Shown piece by piece: positions 35,807 to 48,469 of a stretch of 64,000 bases of DNA (positions are counted from its first letter, which is position 1; every line of letters begins with the position of its first letter). The notes under the pieces are model-generated. The model saw only the letters and a list, made by a program, of their open reading frames with translations. It did not search any database and was not told the origin of the DNA. Origin of the DNA: Phocoena phocoena (Eukaryota > Chordata > Mammalia > Artiodactyla > Phocoenidae); the NCBI RefSeq assembly GCF_963924675.1, contig NC_089223.1:10304881-10368880 (forward strand), given 5' to 3'. Position numbers and translations under genes: made by a program.

Positions 35807-37984
35807 CCCCACAGGCTCCTGGCCTGATTCCCCTTATGGTTGCTATGTTTTTGGTAGTAAGGTTTTTACAGTTGTGTTTTAGTCTGATGCAATTCTTGAC
35901 TTACTCAACAAGAACCCAAACTATGAATCCTATTCTGATTTTACAAGAATGTTGATTCTAAATCAATTTAGCCAGTATATATATTAAAATGAACAATGTA
36001 AAAGGTTCTAATATGATATTATAGATGACAGCTCCTTATAAGAGTGAGGGGTAAGTCAAGCCAAAATATAATTGCTGTACAAAGAAGAATTTAGTAAATG
36101 CCTGTAAGATGTAAAAATAAAATTCTACAAGAATTCAGAATAGAAGGAGATCAAATCTGAGACAATAATAACAGTCATAAAAGTCTTTGTATAAAAGAGG
36201 TGACATTTGGGATGAATCTCAAAAATTGAGAAAAATTTTATTGTTTGTCACAGGCATTCTTAGCACAGCAAGTCACATCACATAAATATGAAAAAGGAAT
36301 ATTTTCATCAACATTCATTAACAAAAGTATGTAGTAGAAAACACACACACATACACCCACACATACACAGATAATAGTTATCTGCACGTGGACTGGAATT
36401 TCACTGGAGTAATTTATGATGCATCTTATTATGAGTTTTCACCATGTTCGTCAGAAATAAGGTCAAATATGCAATCCACATCCTCTGTAAAGACCGTGGC
36501 TTACTTGTATGCTTGGAATTCACTGGAGTCTTTACCATAGGAAAATCTCAAATTATTTTTGTTGCCTTGTAAAATAGCTCACATGCCCTATCTACAAAAA
36601 TTAGTTAGGTTATCTGAGAGCTTACCCTTGAATATCATTAAATAAAGGAAGAAATTTATACTGAAGCTGTTACATTTATTTCTTCATGTTCCTAACTATA
36701 AAACTTAAAATATTTAAAATAAATTATTAGGTGTTGAAGTCAGTGTTTTTGAGCCCCAGTAAATAGTAGTTTCAGTGATTTTCACTAACATATCTATATT
36801 AAGGGAGTTATTAACACTCAACCCTGATACATGTTTCAGCCATTCAGAACACTGCAATGCCAATTAGTAAAAATAGAGATCAAAAATATTTGTTAAAATG
36901 TGTGTGGACAGGTGACTGTTGTTGGATGTGCTCTGTCATAGCCAATATGGCCAATATTCAAATGTTTTTACATGTTTGAGATATCCCCTTGGGCTTCCCC
37001 AAGTATTGGTATTTCTACTTGCATAGAAGTCAAATACATAAAGTACCAGTATTTCAGCAGGCACACTGCTATTTTCGAGACCTGCTAGGGGTTTGCTAAC
37101 CTTTTGGGAAATTTGGGGGTACAGTGTTACAAGTAACACTACAGATCTTCCTTACGGTCTACTGGAGAATATTAATATAACCCATGAGTAACAGATGGAA
37201 GAAATTGATTTCATGAGAAGCTATATTTTAAAATCAGATGTCTTAGATTCTTATATCTACTGTGATTTACCCATGTGCTCTGCTGCCCAAGATTTTTGTA
37301 ATGCATCCTTTTTAGTTATTTTCATTATTACTCACTAGTATAAAAACACTAATACTTTTATCTTCATACTTAATGTAAGAAAATATGTTCAAAGATGTAT
37401 CTCCTATCCATCTCTTAGATCTATCTACGTGGACTACTGGGAGCCATAGCCCACCCAGAGTCTTTAAACTCTGTTGATTTCCCACCATACTTGTTTACCA
37501 CTCTACAGTTATTCACGACGTTTCTCTTACAATTCTGCAATGACTTCTTGTTCCTAAGACAGAGTTCCTATTCTTTAAATGGACCACCAAAAGTTCCAGT
37601 ATTTCTCTTCTCCCTTGCTTCTTGCCCAATAAGGCCAATGCAGCTGCAGGACGAACCTATCTATTTTCTAAATTCCCTAAATTTGTTAATTTACTCAAAA
37701 CAGAAGTACTCTTCTTGATTATAGTTAACTATGGAAGTAAGTAACTAAGATTATAGTTAATTATTCAACATGGAAGAATGAAAAAACATGTTCAACTGCA
37801 AAACCTAAGGGTCAGAGATTAGATTTGTCTCTTAAAAAAACTCTTTTTATTAATACATTATTTGTTTTAAAAGTCTTCTTGAATATAATCATAAATATAT
37901 TTTCCTAATGAACAGATCTCAAATCTTAGTATTTAAAGAATCATTTATATTGGGTTGGCCCCAGAGCCCTGCTTTTTAAGATTT
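35807..37984. other. Unassigned non-coding DNA
   Basis: AT-rich, with a short CA-rich patch at about 36342-36370. A C/T-rich plus-strand frame at 37491-37718 (75 codons) may be part of an eroded L2, but the match is too weak to call. Confidence 0.5.
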
Positions 37985-38205
37985 TTTTCCCTTTTTAAAA
38001 TTAATTAATTAATTTTATTTTTGGCTGTGCTGGGTCTTTGTTGCTGCGTGCAGGCTTTCTCTAGTTGTGGCAAGAGGGGGCTACTCTTCATTGCAGTGTG
38101 CGGGCTTCTCATCACGGTGGCTTCTTTTGTTGCGGAGCACGGGCTGTAGGTGTGCAGGCTTCAGTAGCTGTGGCATGTGGGCTCAGTAGTTGTTATCTCA
38201 CGGGC
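37985..38205 (-). mobile_element. Older CHR-type SINE, 5'-truncated
   Basis: The antisense 3' body (ttttatttttggctgtgctg, gtctttgttgctgcgtgcag, gctttctctagttgtggcaa, ttgttgcggagcacgggctg, caggcttcagtagctgtggc) follows an AATT-rich tail remnant. The tRNA-like head is missing at the right, where the sequence stops resembling the family near tcagtagttgt. Confidence 0.85.
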
Positions 38206-39224
38206 TCTGCTTTAACTACAGGAAATTAGAGAAGAGAGAAGCACCCTGTGCTATTGTACAGAAACAGCACAGCCTTGGCGGCTGATGCCAGAATAAGGAG
38301 AGTCTTAAGTGGCTGAGTGAGAGATGGTGGGAATACAGACAGGGAGGACAGAGGCAGAGTATGGAGGGTCGTGACAACCCACCTGTCCATACTCTACTAA
38401 TCCATCTAGGCGTTACTGTAATTTTTATTAATTACTATAAGAAACAAGATATTGGTAAATATATAAATTTGATGAATTGTTCCTGTGGTAAATTGTTGCT
38501 TTTAGTGAATTGCCCATTTTGTGAAGTGGCTTTCAGTGCATTGAGCCATCTATTTTAAGGCAACCTCACCCTTCCCCCGTATTATTCTAATCATACTCAC
38601 TTTCTTTGGGCTGCTCCAGTTGCATTCCCTCTACTTACCAGCATTTCTAAATATTTCCTGTTGTCCAAAATCCACTTCTTACTATTCTTCAGAATAAACT
38701 CTGTTACCCTTCAGATACAGGCTTATAAGTCAGTTCTCTGGGATTCTTCCTTGGTTCCTATATTGATCACAGGTCCTAGTTCAGAAAAGAAATCTACTCT
38801 AACAGTTCCACACACAAATGGATTTATTAGAGTAGTGCTAACTCTTGAAAATGAAGAATTGGCTGAAGTAGCAGGCTGTAGGCTGACCCTTTAAGAACAG
38901 TCCTGAAACCATACCAAAGAACTGCACTGCCAAAGGAGCTGTGTCCTCTGTCAAGATCAAGAAGCTTCATTACCAGAAAGTTGCCACCAAAGCTCCTGAC
39001 CCCAGAACCACACAACCCCTACCATGATTCACGTCGGCAAAACACCTGCCAGCTGCCCTTACTTTCTCCTTATTTTGATTGGCAGGGCCTATCCTAGCTT
39101 CTGGGGAGACTTGGGAATAGAATTGGAAGCTTTCCACCCTCTGTTTGACAGGTAGGCATTCTGAAAGGGGGTTGAGAGAGTCAATTCAAAGAATTCCCTA
39201 AATTTGCCCTCTACTGGTTCCCAG
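38206..39224. other. Unassigned non-coding DNA
   Basis: Overlapping short frames around 38827-39015 with less AT-rich composition. A minus-strand AATAAA sits near 38822. This could be an old LTR relic, but I cannot place it. Confidence 0.4.
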
Positions 39225-39305
39225 CAACACGTGGCTCTTGAGCCCTTGAAATGTGACTAATGTACCTGAGGAACTGAATTCCTTACATTATTCAATTTTA
39301 ATTTA
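39225..39305. mobile_element. MER5A-like hAT relic
   Basis: acacgtggctcttgagccct, tgaaatgtgactaatgtacc, tgaggaactgaattcc then an AATT-rich block resembles the MER5A consensus (agccacatttcaagtgctca, cagttcctcagt in reverse). Confidence 0.5.
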
Positions 39306-39539
39306 TTTAAATAATTTAAAAATTGAAGCAGTGCGGTATATTTTTCTGTTCAACATAACTTTATTGTTTGGGGAAGACTGTTTCACTTCAGCCATTGCAC
39401 TGAATAAGATATTGCTGCTTAATCCTGGTGTGTATTTATATTTTCTTTTTTTAAATTGTGGTTACCAGAAAATTTAAAATTAGATATGCACCTTACATTA
39501 TATTTCCACTGGATGTTGCTACTCTAACCCCCTAGATAG

Positions 39540-39750
39540 GGCTAGGTCTCACTGTGTGTCCACAGAGTACCCCATATTTCCCTAATTTTGACATTCACAT
39601 TTTTTATAATAATTGCTTCTCTATATATCTTATCCCTTGGCTTGTAAAAGTAATGGGAAGAAATACTGTCTCTTCTTGTCCCCATTATTTTCCCTAGCAC
39701 AATGCCCACAAAAAATGAACAATAAAATTATACCAAATGAATGAGTGTGA
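39540..39750 (+). mobile_element. L2 LINE 3' end (weak)
   Basis: tcttatcccttggcttgtaa, then ttccctagcacaatgcccac and tataccaaatgaatgagtg fit the order of the L2 3' end. Confidence 0.4.
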
Positions 39751-41984
39751 ATAGAATAGACATTAAGAAAAAGAGCTAGGGACCCATGAAGCTTAAGGTA
39801 AACCTTCTGTTAAGATTTTATTATTTTTTTAAATCACTGAAAGCCATTACTTTTAAATAAGTTGTTGAGATTAACCATTAATTTTCATAGTTGAAAATTA
39901 ATTCATAAAGTATTAAGTCAAATTCCAAATGGCTGATAATTGAACATATATTTTCTTTATACATCATATTAATTTTTTTATTAGCTTTCTTTTTTAAAGG
40001 AGAGAGAGAGAGAAAAGAAAAAGAGCTTTCTGGGATTTTTCATTAGAGATGCCACACCAGCACTGTAATTTAAAAAATAGATTCACATATAGATTCAACA
40101 ATGTGGCATAACCCAGTGCTACCCACAGGGTGTCTCAAGGAGTGTAAAATCATATTTTTCTGTTTCAATATGAGAGGAAATTTATAGTGTTAATTTTCAT
40201 ACAAGTGAGAGATTAAAACAGTTATTTCGACAGTGTCATAAAACATAAAGAGGAAAAGGATTTAATAGGAAGGTATTTTTTTTTTAATGAGGAAGCCCTT
40301 TGGAAAATAATGTTTCAAAATTCTCATGCTTTAAAGACAATGGGGGAGGAGACTATTTCTTAGAACCTTAGGAGAATAGTAATAGTGAAAGTAGAATCTA
40401 TGCCATCATGTATATTATATAAACATAGAAATGCATGAGCCACAGGATGAAACATGAAGGGAGTGTCAGATGTCATGGGATAAATATGGTACTAAAAGGA
40501 GTATCAGTTTTTTTCAAAAAATTTTTTGAAGAAATTGGGGCACAAAATTTTTTTGTAAGAAGGTCTCATCGGAAAATAAGACCAAATTTAAAAGAATCTA
40601 CTTTAAATGTATCAGTTTAAAGGAACTTTCAGTCTAAAGGAACTTCGGGAGTTTAAGCAAGAGAGTATTAGCTGATGTAATGACAAAATATTTCTAATCA
40701 TTGAATTGTCTTCTACATTCTAAAATTAACTGAAGAAACATTTTAAAAACTATGTTGCATTAAGTGATCCTAAGTTGATTCAGTAGTAGTAAGGGTTTTA
40801 TGTTCCAGCAAACAAAACATCAATGCTCCTAAAGGCAGAGTTACTTAATTCTTTGGGTCCGTACACATTTTTCTTCCTCAAGGATATGTTTTCAAAATGT
40901 TTTGACAATATATATGATTAATCTACTTATTGTTTAATTTCTTGACATTCTTTATGTTCTGTGTCTTTTTTTTTTTGGTAATCTTAAATTTGCAAAAGAA
41001 ATTATATTTTCACATTATTTTGTATTTAACTGAGGAAGTTCCATATCACTGACTATGTAAAGTAACTAAATATTTCTTCAAGATTTTTTTGAAAGACCTT
41101 TTGGATGATATATTTTTATGAAGCTAATAAAACATTTCAGAAATGTCCATATGGAGTAAAAATATATCAGTTAAACAGCAATGACATTGCATTTAGGGTG
41201 AGTCATTTATAAATGATAAATAAATTAATCAAATAATACAATGCTTTTTAGTAAGTGTACTGTGCAGTGGCAGGGATGGGAAAAATAATGTGTGATTTGG
41301 GTACATCTTCAAGGAGAGCACAATCTAGAAGCATCTCCCTTTCCATCCATAGCCATGTCCATCTTTAAATGTCTCCCAAATCTAGGTGGCAGGAATAAGT
41401 AAAAGCAGACTTGGAGGAGACCCATACCTTTGGACCCTTCAGCATTCTCATGAACTTGTAACTCAACAGAAGCATTAAAAGCTAGAGTTATATTTTTAAA
41501 TTGTTGCTGAAAACTTTGTATTTTAATACCTAAAAACTGACCAGTTATAGAAAAGTTAAAATTTTTTATTTTGCAACCAGCATATAATCTATCATAAACA
41601 ATTTTATTAGCCTGACATGAAACAAGTAGAGTGGATGATTTGTATCAATTTGGAACACAGACAAGGAATAAACATTTCATAAAATCAAATGGCAATGAAA
41701 AGGTAGTCTGTGTAGAGAACATTAAATTCTCTTTAAGACAGATTTATATTATAGTTACATATGTACATTAATTTTACTCACAGGTATGTCTGATTATTTT
41801 AATTGTTAATATGTTGTTAATAAACAATAAGTTAAAGTATATTTCATAAGGTTGTATCAGTTATTAACTAACTACTATTGTGATATTTATAAGATCTAGT
41901 TTTAAAAAGACCCTCAGGTTTTTAAAAAGTATCCAGTTGGCCAAATGGAGCAGAAAAGTATTAACAAGAAAATTTATAAGCAGC
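39751..41984. other. Unassigned AT-rich DNA
   Basis: Only simple-sequence patches (agagagagag near 40003-40013, a T run near 40967-40977). No gene or named repeat recognised. Confidence 0.5.
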
Positions 41985-42105
41985 ATTTACTGAAAGTTTA
42001 TTGTGCACCTGACACTGTGTTAAATACTTTATGTGAACCTGTCTTAATGAATCTTTACAACAGCCCAATGATATACCTACTTTTCAGCATCCTCATATAT
42101 AATGC
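41985..42105 (-). mobile_element. MIR SINE
   Basis: tttactgaaagtttattgtg, cacctgacactgtgttaaat, actttatgtgaacc, taatgaatctttacaacagc, ccaatgatatacctactttt matches the reversed MIR 3' half. Confidence 0.65.
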
Positions 42106-42175
42106 TGCTCCCTAAATAACTATTTCTCTTTGGACATGCCATGCATTGTAAGAATTACATTTATTTTTTTTCTAG

Positions 42176-42239
42176 GGAGCTGCTAACCAAATCACTGTTT
42201 GACAGTGATGTGGCAGGTTGGCTCAAGCCCGCATCTTGA
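42176..42239 (+). other. Acceptor-like block with short terminal frame (speculative)
   Basis: A pyrimidine tract ending in ttttttttctag (AG at 42174-42175) precedes a 20-codon frame that begins ELLTKSLFDSDV and stops at TGA 42237-42239. AATAAA-like sequence follows at 42306-42311. It could be a chance pseudo-exon or an eroded repeat, and nothing upstream supports a transcript. Confidence 0.15.
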
Positions 42240-43764
42240 TCAAAGCAGAGTGAGGATGGATCTTCCACTTTATATGTAGAAATAACCTATAAGCTCAGCC
42301 TCTATGAATAAATGAATGAATGATTCCTATTACCACACTGAAGTATATAGGATCCAGGACTCAGTCACAAAACCTACAACTATTTCAGTTGTAGATGAGA
42401 GAGATGAATTAAATGAAATACCTGTTGCACATGGAAATACAAGCTGTCATCAATGTGAAGGTTTATGCGAGTCTTAAACTCACATTTAAATTCATAGATT
42501 GTACTAGGGAGGCAAACCTTGCAATATCAGGCAAACTTCGATTTTTTTTTTTACACTGGATAAAATATATCAGTTTTTCCTATTAGTTGAACTATTGTTT
42601 TAAACTCCTGGCTGCTGATATCACAGGATTACAGATTTGACTACCTATGAATATTCTTAATGTATTGGTCAGTGACATATATGTGGGGAGGTGGCGGTAT
42701 TCTTGAATGTGGTCGTAAGTGCTCTGCTGCAAAAATTTTACTCTTTCCTTCCCAAGTGACCTCAGTAGATGAAGTATTTTTTAAGATAAATTGCACTGTG
42801 GTTATCATATCGAAACAGCTTAAATATAAAAATAAGAGATCAGGTATGATATGATTATTAATAGGTTATTACAGTTTGTCAAACTGAATTCACAATTTTT
42901 TCCCTTGTGATGAGAACTCTTAGGATTTACCCTCAACAGCTTTCCTATGCTTCACACAGCAGTGGTAACTATAGGCCCCCTGTTGTAATTACATCCCTAG
43001 TAGTTATTTATCTTCACAATTCTTAATGAGGCATAATACCCTGCTAAGGTAGATGAAGTTGCGCTTCATAACTCATGTTTCAGATTGCCCACTTTACTTC
43101 TTTTGGTTCATCAGGGCTGAAATTCCATTATATACCAATCTCATCTTATTTTTAGCACATTTTATCTCATAAGTGCCATGACTAGAAATATGCCCAACAT
43201 AGATATCCATCTCTATTGGTGCCCTGCCTATATTAGCTAGGATGTTAGTTTGGCTGTTGTGACAGAGATCCAAAACAACTGTCCAAAAAAACACACACAA
43301 AAAAGACCAAAATGGTAGGAAGAGTCTGTCCTACAGAGTATGGATTCAGGAATTAAAAGAAATTGAGACTATGTTTAAAATATACTTCCTTGGTTTTCCC
43401 CTTTCCCCTATGTAAGCTGTAAGACACTTGAGGTCATTAGGGATCCACAGTAAACAAGTGAATATCACTGAAATAAAAGTCAAAGAAAACTGGGAGTTCA
43501 TGTGAGAGAGAGAGAGAGAGAGAGATCCGTAATTTTAATCTATCTATGGAGATAAAATTTTCTTGGAAAGAATGTTGATAAAGAATAATGGTTTTGTCCC
43601 TAATATTAGGATACTGTGTTAACAGTAGGTAGTAGCTTCAATTATAACTCTATAAAAGACATTGAAAATGAGGCACATCCACAAATCTTGCTGTATAATC
43701 TTGGAATGATTGAGGCTTAAGGATCCTTGAGTTGGACATTGCATGAGAAATTATTTTCAGGAAT
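42240..43764. other. Unassigned DNA with a short GA microsatellite
   Basis: Contains (GA)n at 43503-43525. No gene recognised. Confidence 0.5.
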
Positions 43765-43981
43765 CAGTGGTTCTTACACTGGGACAACATTGCTCCCCGA
43801 GTGACATCTGGCGATATCTGGAGACGCTTTTGGTTGCCACAATTGAGAGAGGGCAGCTGTACATCTAATGGGTAGAGAATGCAAGGGGGCTGCTTGATAT
43901 CCAGAAATTTCCACAGTAGCCTCCACAGAAAAGAATTATCCATCTCAAAATGTCAGTAGTGCCTTTGTTGAGAAATCCTTG
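43765..43981. mobile_element. MER20-like hAT DNA transposon
   Basis: cagtggttcttacactggga at the left, then gtgacatctggcgatatctg, gagacgcttttggttgccac, catctaatgggtagaga, aagaattatccatctcaaaa, tgtcagtagtgcc and a terminal gttgagaaatccttg follow the MER20 consensus across its full length of about 217 bp. The 8-bp TSD is no longer clear. Non-coding. Confidence 0.8.
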
Positions 43982-44461
43982 TCTAAATCATACAACAATG
44001 TGAACTTGCTCTCAGCATGGAAAAAAAAAAAAAAAACCTACATTCTTTGGTCACATGTAATCCATTGACCTGCTATGTCTGTAGAGAGACTTCAAAATGT
44101 ATTTGTTAGAAAGTGGTTGTTAAGAAAAGAATCCTGTTGGATTTGAAAAAGGGCGTGTGATTATCTGACAATTGCGTTTTAAAATAGTTACTAAGGTTTA
44201 ACCATTTCAATATTCATGAATAATTACCAAGTACACTGGTTAGTTTTGAAATAAATCAGTGTCAACTTTTGATCCTGGTAATAGCTAGCAAAGTTGTATA
44301 TATTAAAGCAGTATAAATGTGCATGCTTCTCTTTCAATTTGCTACACTTTGCTATAGCTACAGATTACTTTAATAAGGAGATAATTTTATCAAATAAAGT
44401 TTTTTATAGGTGTTTCTGAGACAAAGCCCCATTTGAAAAAAAATTTAATTGTATTGTAACA

Positions 44462-44570
44462 TATTTATTCATTCAACAAATACACATTGATTGCCTAGTA
44501 CTGTTCTTTCATTCCAGGTATTGGAGCTGTAGCAGTAAAATAACTGTCCTCATAGAATTGGATAATAAGC
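44462..44570 (-). mobile_element. L2 LINE 3' fragment
   Basis: atttattcattcaacaaata, ttgattgcctagtactgtt, attggagctgtagcagtaaa, actgtcctcatagaattgga fits the reversed L2 3' end. A CA/TA-rich stretch follows to about 44700. Confidence 0.6.
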
Positions 44571-45490
44571 ACACACACTCATAAATATACACCCATACCC
44601 CACATACATCTATATGTATATAAGACATACACATGGATAAAAGTATATCTGTGTGTGCATGAATATATGCATACGTGTGTGCTGTGTTAAAATATGTGTG
44701 TTTATATTCTGTGCTATGTTAAAAAAATAGGATAAGTGGAAAACCCAGCGTTCATGTAGGAGAATAAAGACCTCTGTGACAAAATAATAACTGAGAAAAT
44801 ATAAACACACTGATCAAGTAGCAGATTTGATTGGTACTTGGTTATTTCTTTAAAGTCTATACCTTTTTGATCATAGTGATTACTGTCTGTTGAATCTAAA
44901 ATGCACCAGATATGAGTTTAATAGTGATTAGTGATAAAAAAAAATTACTGTCTAACTGTAGAAAATAATGTTTTGAGTAATAGAATTTGATAATTCTAAA
45001 GTAGGTAGAAAGCCTTATGAACATTTTATAATAATATATGATTAGTGCCTCTAGATGTCAAATTATTGACTGGGGTATAATTTTAATAACGATGATTAAA
45101 TAACTAAAGATTTTAATAAGAAATAATATGGTTGTCAAGGCAAGCTTATTATTACTGCAGTTTATAATGTGAGACAATCTAGTCATTTGTCCTTTATAAA
45201 TGTAAAGCCTAAGATTGGTCTCTGTCCTCAAGAGGGCGACTTTAAGAAAAAGTACACTAAAGGATCTCATAGAGCACAGTGTAGACACAGAGTGGAGAAT
45301 TATCTCCACCTGGGGGAAGTGAGGAAAGACCTTTGAACTGACTTTTAAGCTCATCAACAAGCTTGCGTAAATGGTGAATGAGATTGATTTAAACCACAGA
45401 AGACTATAAAACCTTTAACTTCAGCCTGCTTTGCTACAACAGTCCTGAGGGTCTCATTTAGATGTAGTATATCAGCAAATCCCTCCGCAG

Positions 45491-45531
<41 letters not shown>

Positions 45532-46321
45532 GTGTGTGTGTATTACAGTCCTTTTAACTTTCTTTATATTTGAAACAGAATATAAAAATTTCAATTGGTA
45601 TATAAAGGATCTACTTTGGTTAATTTCTTGTAAATAAGTCCCTTAAATCTTCCTGCCAGATTCGAATATTTGCTTTATATGAGGATTTTCTACAAGTAAA
45701 TTAACTGAAAAAAAAAAAACAACAAAGCACTGTTATTTTAATGATTAACACATTCCCATAAATTAAGGCATCATGCTTTCTATAGAATGTGTTAATATCT
45801 TTCTTTCAATACATGAACATCATGAACAATACGCATTCTCCTAAAATGTACAGTATTGGTTGCTGGAAATATTTTTTTTAATAAAAATTAGTATGGGGTG
45901 TTATTTTTGACATAAATCATAACTGAAGAAAAATACTGAAATTGCACTGTTATTAATATTTATTTTTGAAAATAAAGTAGAACATTTTTATGATCTTTAA
46001 CAATGAAAGACAGCATGTAAAGACTCTTCTGTAAGGACATAATGTCCTTATATTCCTTAATCTAGCATTTTTAATCTATTGTCTCCCACACAGATAAATC
46101 AAAACAATATTCTTTATTGTATGTAAAAATATTTTTAAATTGCCTGTGATTTACAAGACCACTTATTTTGAAATTGAATATGCAGTTAAATATTTACTTA
46201 TAGTAAAATTTGAAGGCACTCTTAAGTTATTGAGATATTCTGAATATACTTGAGATGATTTGGTAATTAAATTTTCCCTTTAATTTAAAATTAAAATCTT
46301 GAGCTGACAGTTTTGCTCATT
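44571..46321. other. Unassigned AT-rich DNA with a TG microsatellite
   Basis: Apart from the CA/TA-rich patch at its start and the TG repeat listed below, nothing recognised. Confidence 0.5.
45496..45541. repeat. (TG)n microsatellite, one CG interruption
   Basis: About 23 TG-type dinucleotides with a single gcgtg interruption near 45526-45530. Alternating purine-pyrimidine sequence of this length can adopt Z-DNA. Confidence 0.95.
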
Positions 46322-46338
46322 AAAAAGCACTTGGGCCG

Positions 46339-46553
46339 GGCTTCCCTGGTGGCGCAGTGGTTGAGAGTCCGCCTGCCGATGCAGGGGACACGGGTTCGTG
46401 CCCCGGTCCGGGAAGATCCCACATGCCGCGGAGCGGCTGGGCCCGTGAGCCATGGCCGCTGAGCCTGCGCGTCCGGAGCCTGTGCTCCGCAACGGGAGAG
46501 GCCACAACAGTGAGAGGCCCACGTACCACAAAAAAAAAAAAAAAAAAAAAAAA
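46339..46553 (+). mobile_element. Young CHR-type SINE
   Basis: Complete element: head ggcttccctggtggcgcagt, A- and B-box regions (acacgggttcgtgccccggt), body with most CpG sites intact (ccgcggagcggctgggcccg), end acgtaccaca, then about 30 A. The TSD aaaaagcacttgggccg is exact over 17 bp (46322-46338 and 46554-46570). CpG retention suggests a recent insertion. Open frames on both strands are by-products. Confidence 0.96.
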
Positions 46554-46905
46554 AAAAAGCACTTGGGCCGATTACTGTCTATAGAATATACAGACACATT
46601 GTTTCAGGAGGAAATACATGACCTCAATTATTATTAATATCACTTTATTTGATATATCTCAAGCCTCGTTAGGAACACTTAAAAGTATTATCTTCAATTA
46701 CAGACATTTCATGCCTCTTTAACCTGGGTTCAGTAAAAATTAAGTACATTATATATTAGTGATGTTGAAAACAACTAGTGGCAAGAATTCTTAGCATTTC
46801 CATGCAAACTGACAGTGGGAAATAGAGGACAATCTAGTTTTACTCCTAAATTTTCACTGACATTTTTCTTATGCCAAAATCTGTACCTTGATTTGTAATT
46901 TCTCC

Positions 46906-46943
46906 CTCTCTCTGTCTCTCTCTGTCTCTGTCTCTCTCTCTTT
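46906..46943. repeat. (CT)n-rich imperfect microsatellite
   Basis: CTCT runs with regular GTCT interruptions. Confidence 0.9.
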
Positions 46944-47027
46944 CAATCAGTTCCTCTTAGGTTTTCTTTATTTCTCATTTTTGTCATTGCTAGGCTGTGG
47001 ATTCGCAGGATTATTAGGCATTTTACT

Positions 47028-47130
47028 CCTTTATTCAACGAACAGTTATTGAGCACAGCTCTGTGCCAGGCACTGTAAAAAGTACTGGGAATAGAGCAAA
47101 GAATGTGATAACATGAGCCCTAGCAGAAAA
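47028..47130 (-). mobile_element. L2 LINE 3' fragment
   Basis: tttattcaacgaacagttat, tgagcacagctctgtgccag, gcactgtaaaaagtactggg, aatagagcaaagaatgtga fits the reversed L2 3' end well. Confidence 0.65.
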
Positions 47131-47204
47131 GACAGTCTTTAAATAAAGTTTAAAGCCAAAACTTACTCCTAGGACCTCAACTCATATAGGGATGTTTGTT
47201 TCTT

Positions 47205-47305
47205 TTCAAAAAATATTTCTTGAATACAGCCACAACAGTACAGACAAGGCCTTGTTCCCTTGGAACTGAAGTTCTAATGGAAAAACAGTGCAGGGAGACA
47301 GGTGA
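47205..47305 (-). mobile_element. L2-like second fragment
   Basis: aaatatttcttgaatacagc, cagacaaggccttgttccct, tggaactgaagttctaatgg repeats the same L2 3' landmarks less well. It may be a second insertion or a duplicated part. Confidence 0.45.
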
Positions 47306-48469
47306 ACTGGAGACAAAGAGGGGTGACTTTGACAGATCAAGTGAGAGGCCCTCTAAAGAAGCTTAGCTCCTGTTTAAGTAATACGGCCATCGGCCACCGA
47401 TACAGATGTACCTATTTCATAGTATTGAGGAAGGAAAAATACCTCTCATTCTTTCAAATCCCTTTGATTGACCCCTTGTTTCAAAACAAGGAGCTCAAAA
47501 CACAAACTAGTATGTCAATAAATTATCCTGCCAAAATAATATAGTTGCAAAATCATGAGACACTCAAACAAAATGCATACACCAAGAAATGACTTAGTTT
47601 AATTGTTTGTATACTAGGAGTCTTCTAAGCTAAACTAGTTTATACTCTGACCACATCACCTAACTGGCACTCTAAGAAGCAGAATGGGGGAAAATTCTAG
47701 TAGAGCAAGATGAGTTTTAAAAAGATTATCGGTACCAAGTTCACACCTTTGGGTCTAAATGAGATGAAATGTATGAAGGAGTAAAGTAAAAAGGCAAGAA
47801 TGTCACCTTTATGTAGTCATGGTCTCTTAGGAAGAGAGAGGAAAGGGAGAAAGGAGGCCAGGAGCTACTCCTGTACAAAGAGACAGACAATCAGAAGTGG
47901 GGCAGGAGAATTTTGTCATAACAACTGTAATGAGGTTTTAGTAAATGTTAACTGATTGTTTTGGCATTAATTTGAGGACAAAGTGACCATCTGAGAGAAT
48001 GAAGTCATGTTTAAGTATATTGTAAGGTTTTTGATGTATGTTAATCTTTCTGTTTCTGACAAATACTTCAGTGGAGTGCATAAATGAGGAAATGGAAATT
48101 TTCTAAACAAAATATTGGAATAAAAGAATATTAGAAAGAAAATGAAGGAAGACACACATAGAAATGATTTGGCATTATCTGTTCTAAGACAAATACAGTA
48201 GTTGAACTCATTAGCTCCATGAGGACGAAAATGAGGGTTAGGCTGTCCAAGGATAGACCATTTAGGTGCTTCCAGAATCTAAAGTCTAGTAACTTAGGTC
48301 AGCCAAGCAGGCCTGAGCAGACGCAGATATAATGGCAGAACAAAGAAAAACTAGCAGCTATAAATTAATAGAAAAATGAGATGGATGAACATAAGCACAA
48401 GACAGGGTTCAAAGATGCAAAACCTTTGATGGGCAGAGCCAGGGGCTGAGTTTCCATCTATCACTTATT

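Noticed and set aside
38827..39060. Possible processed pseudogene (Lys-rich frame ending near accatga)
   Set aside because: No frame matches a protein I can name, and there is no poly(A) tail or target-site duplication.
46339..46420. tRNA gene-like A-box and B-box
   Set aside because: This is the tRNA-derived head of a SINE. There is no folded tRNA with acceptor stem, and the same head occurs in every copy.
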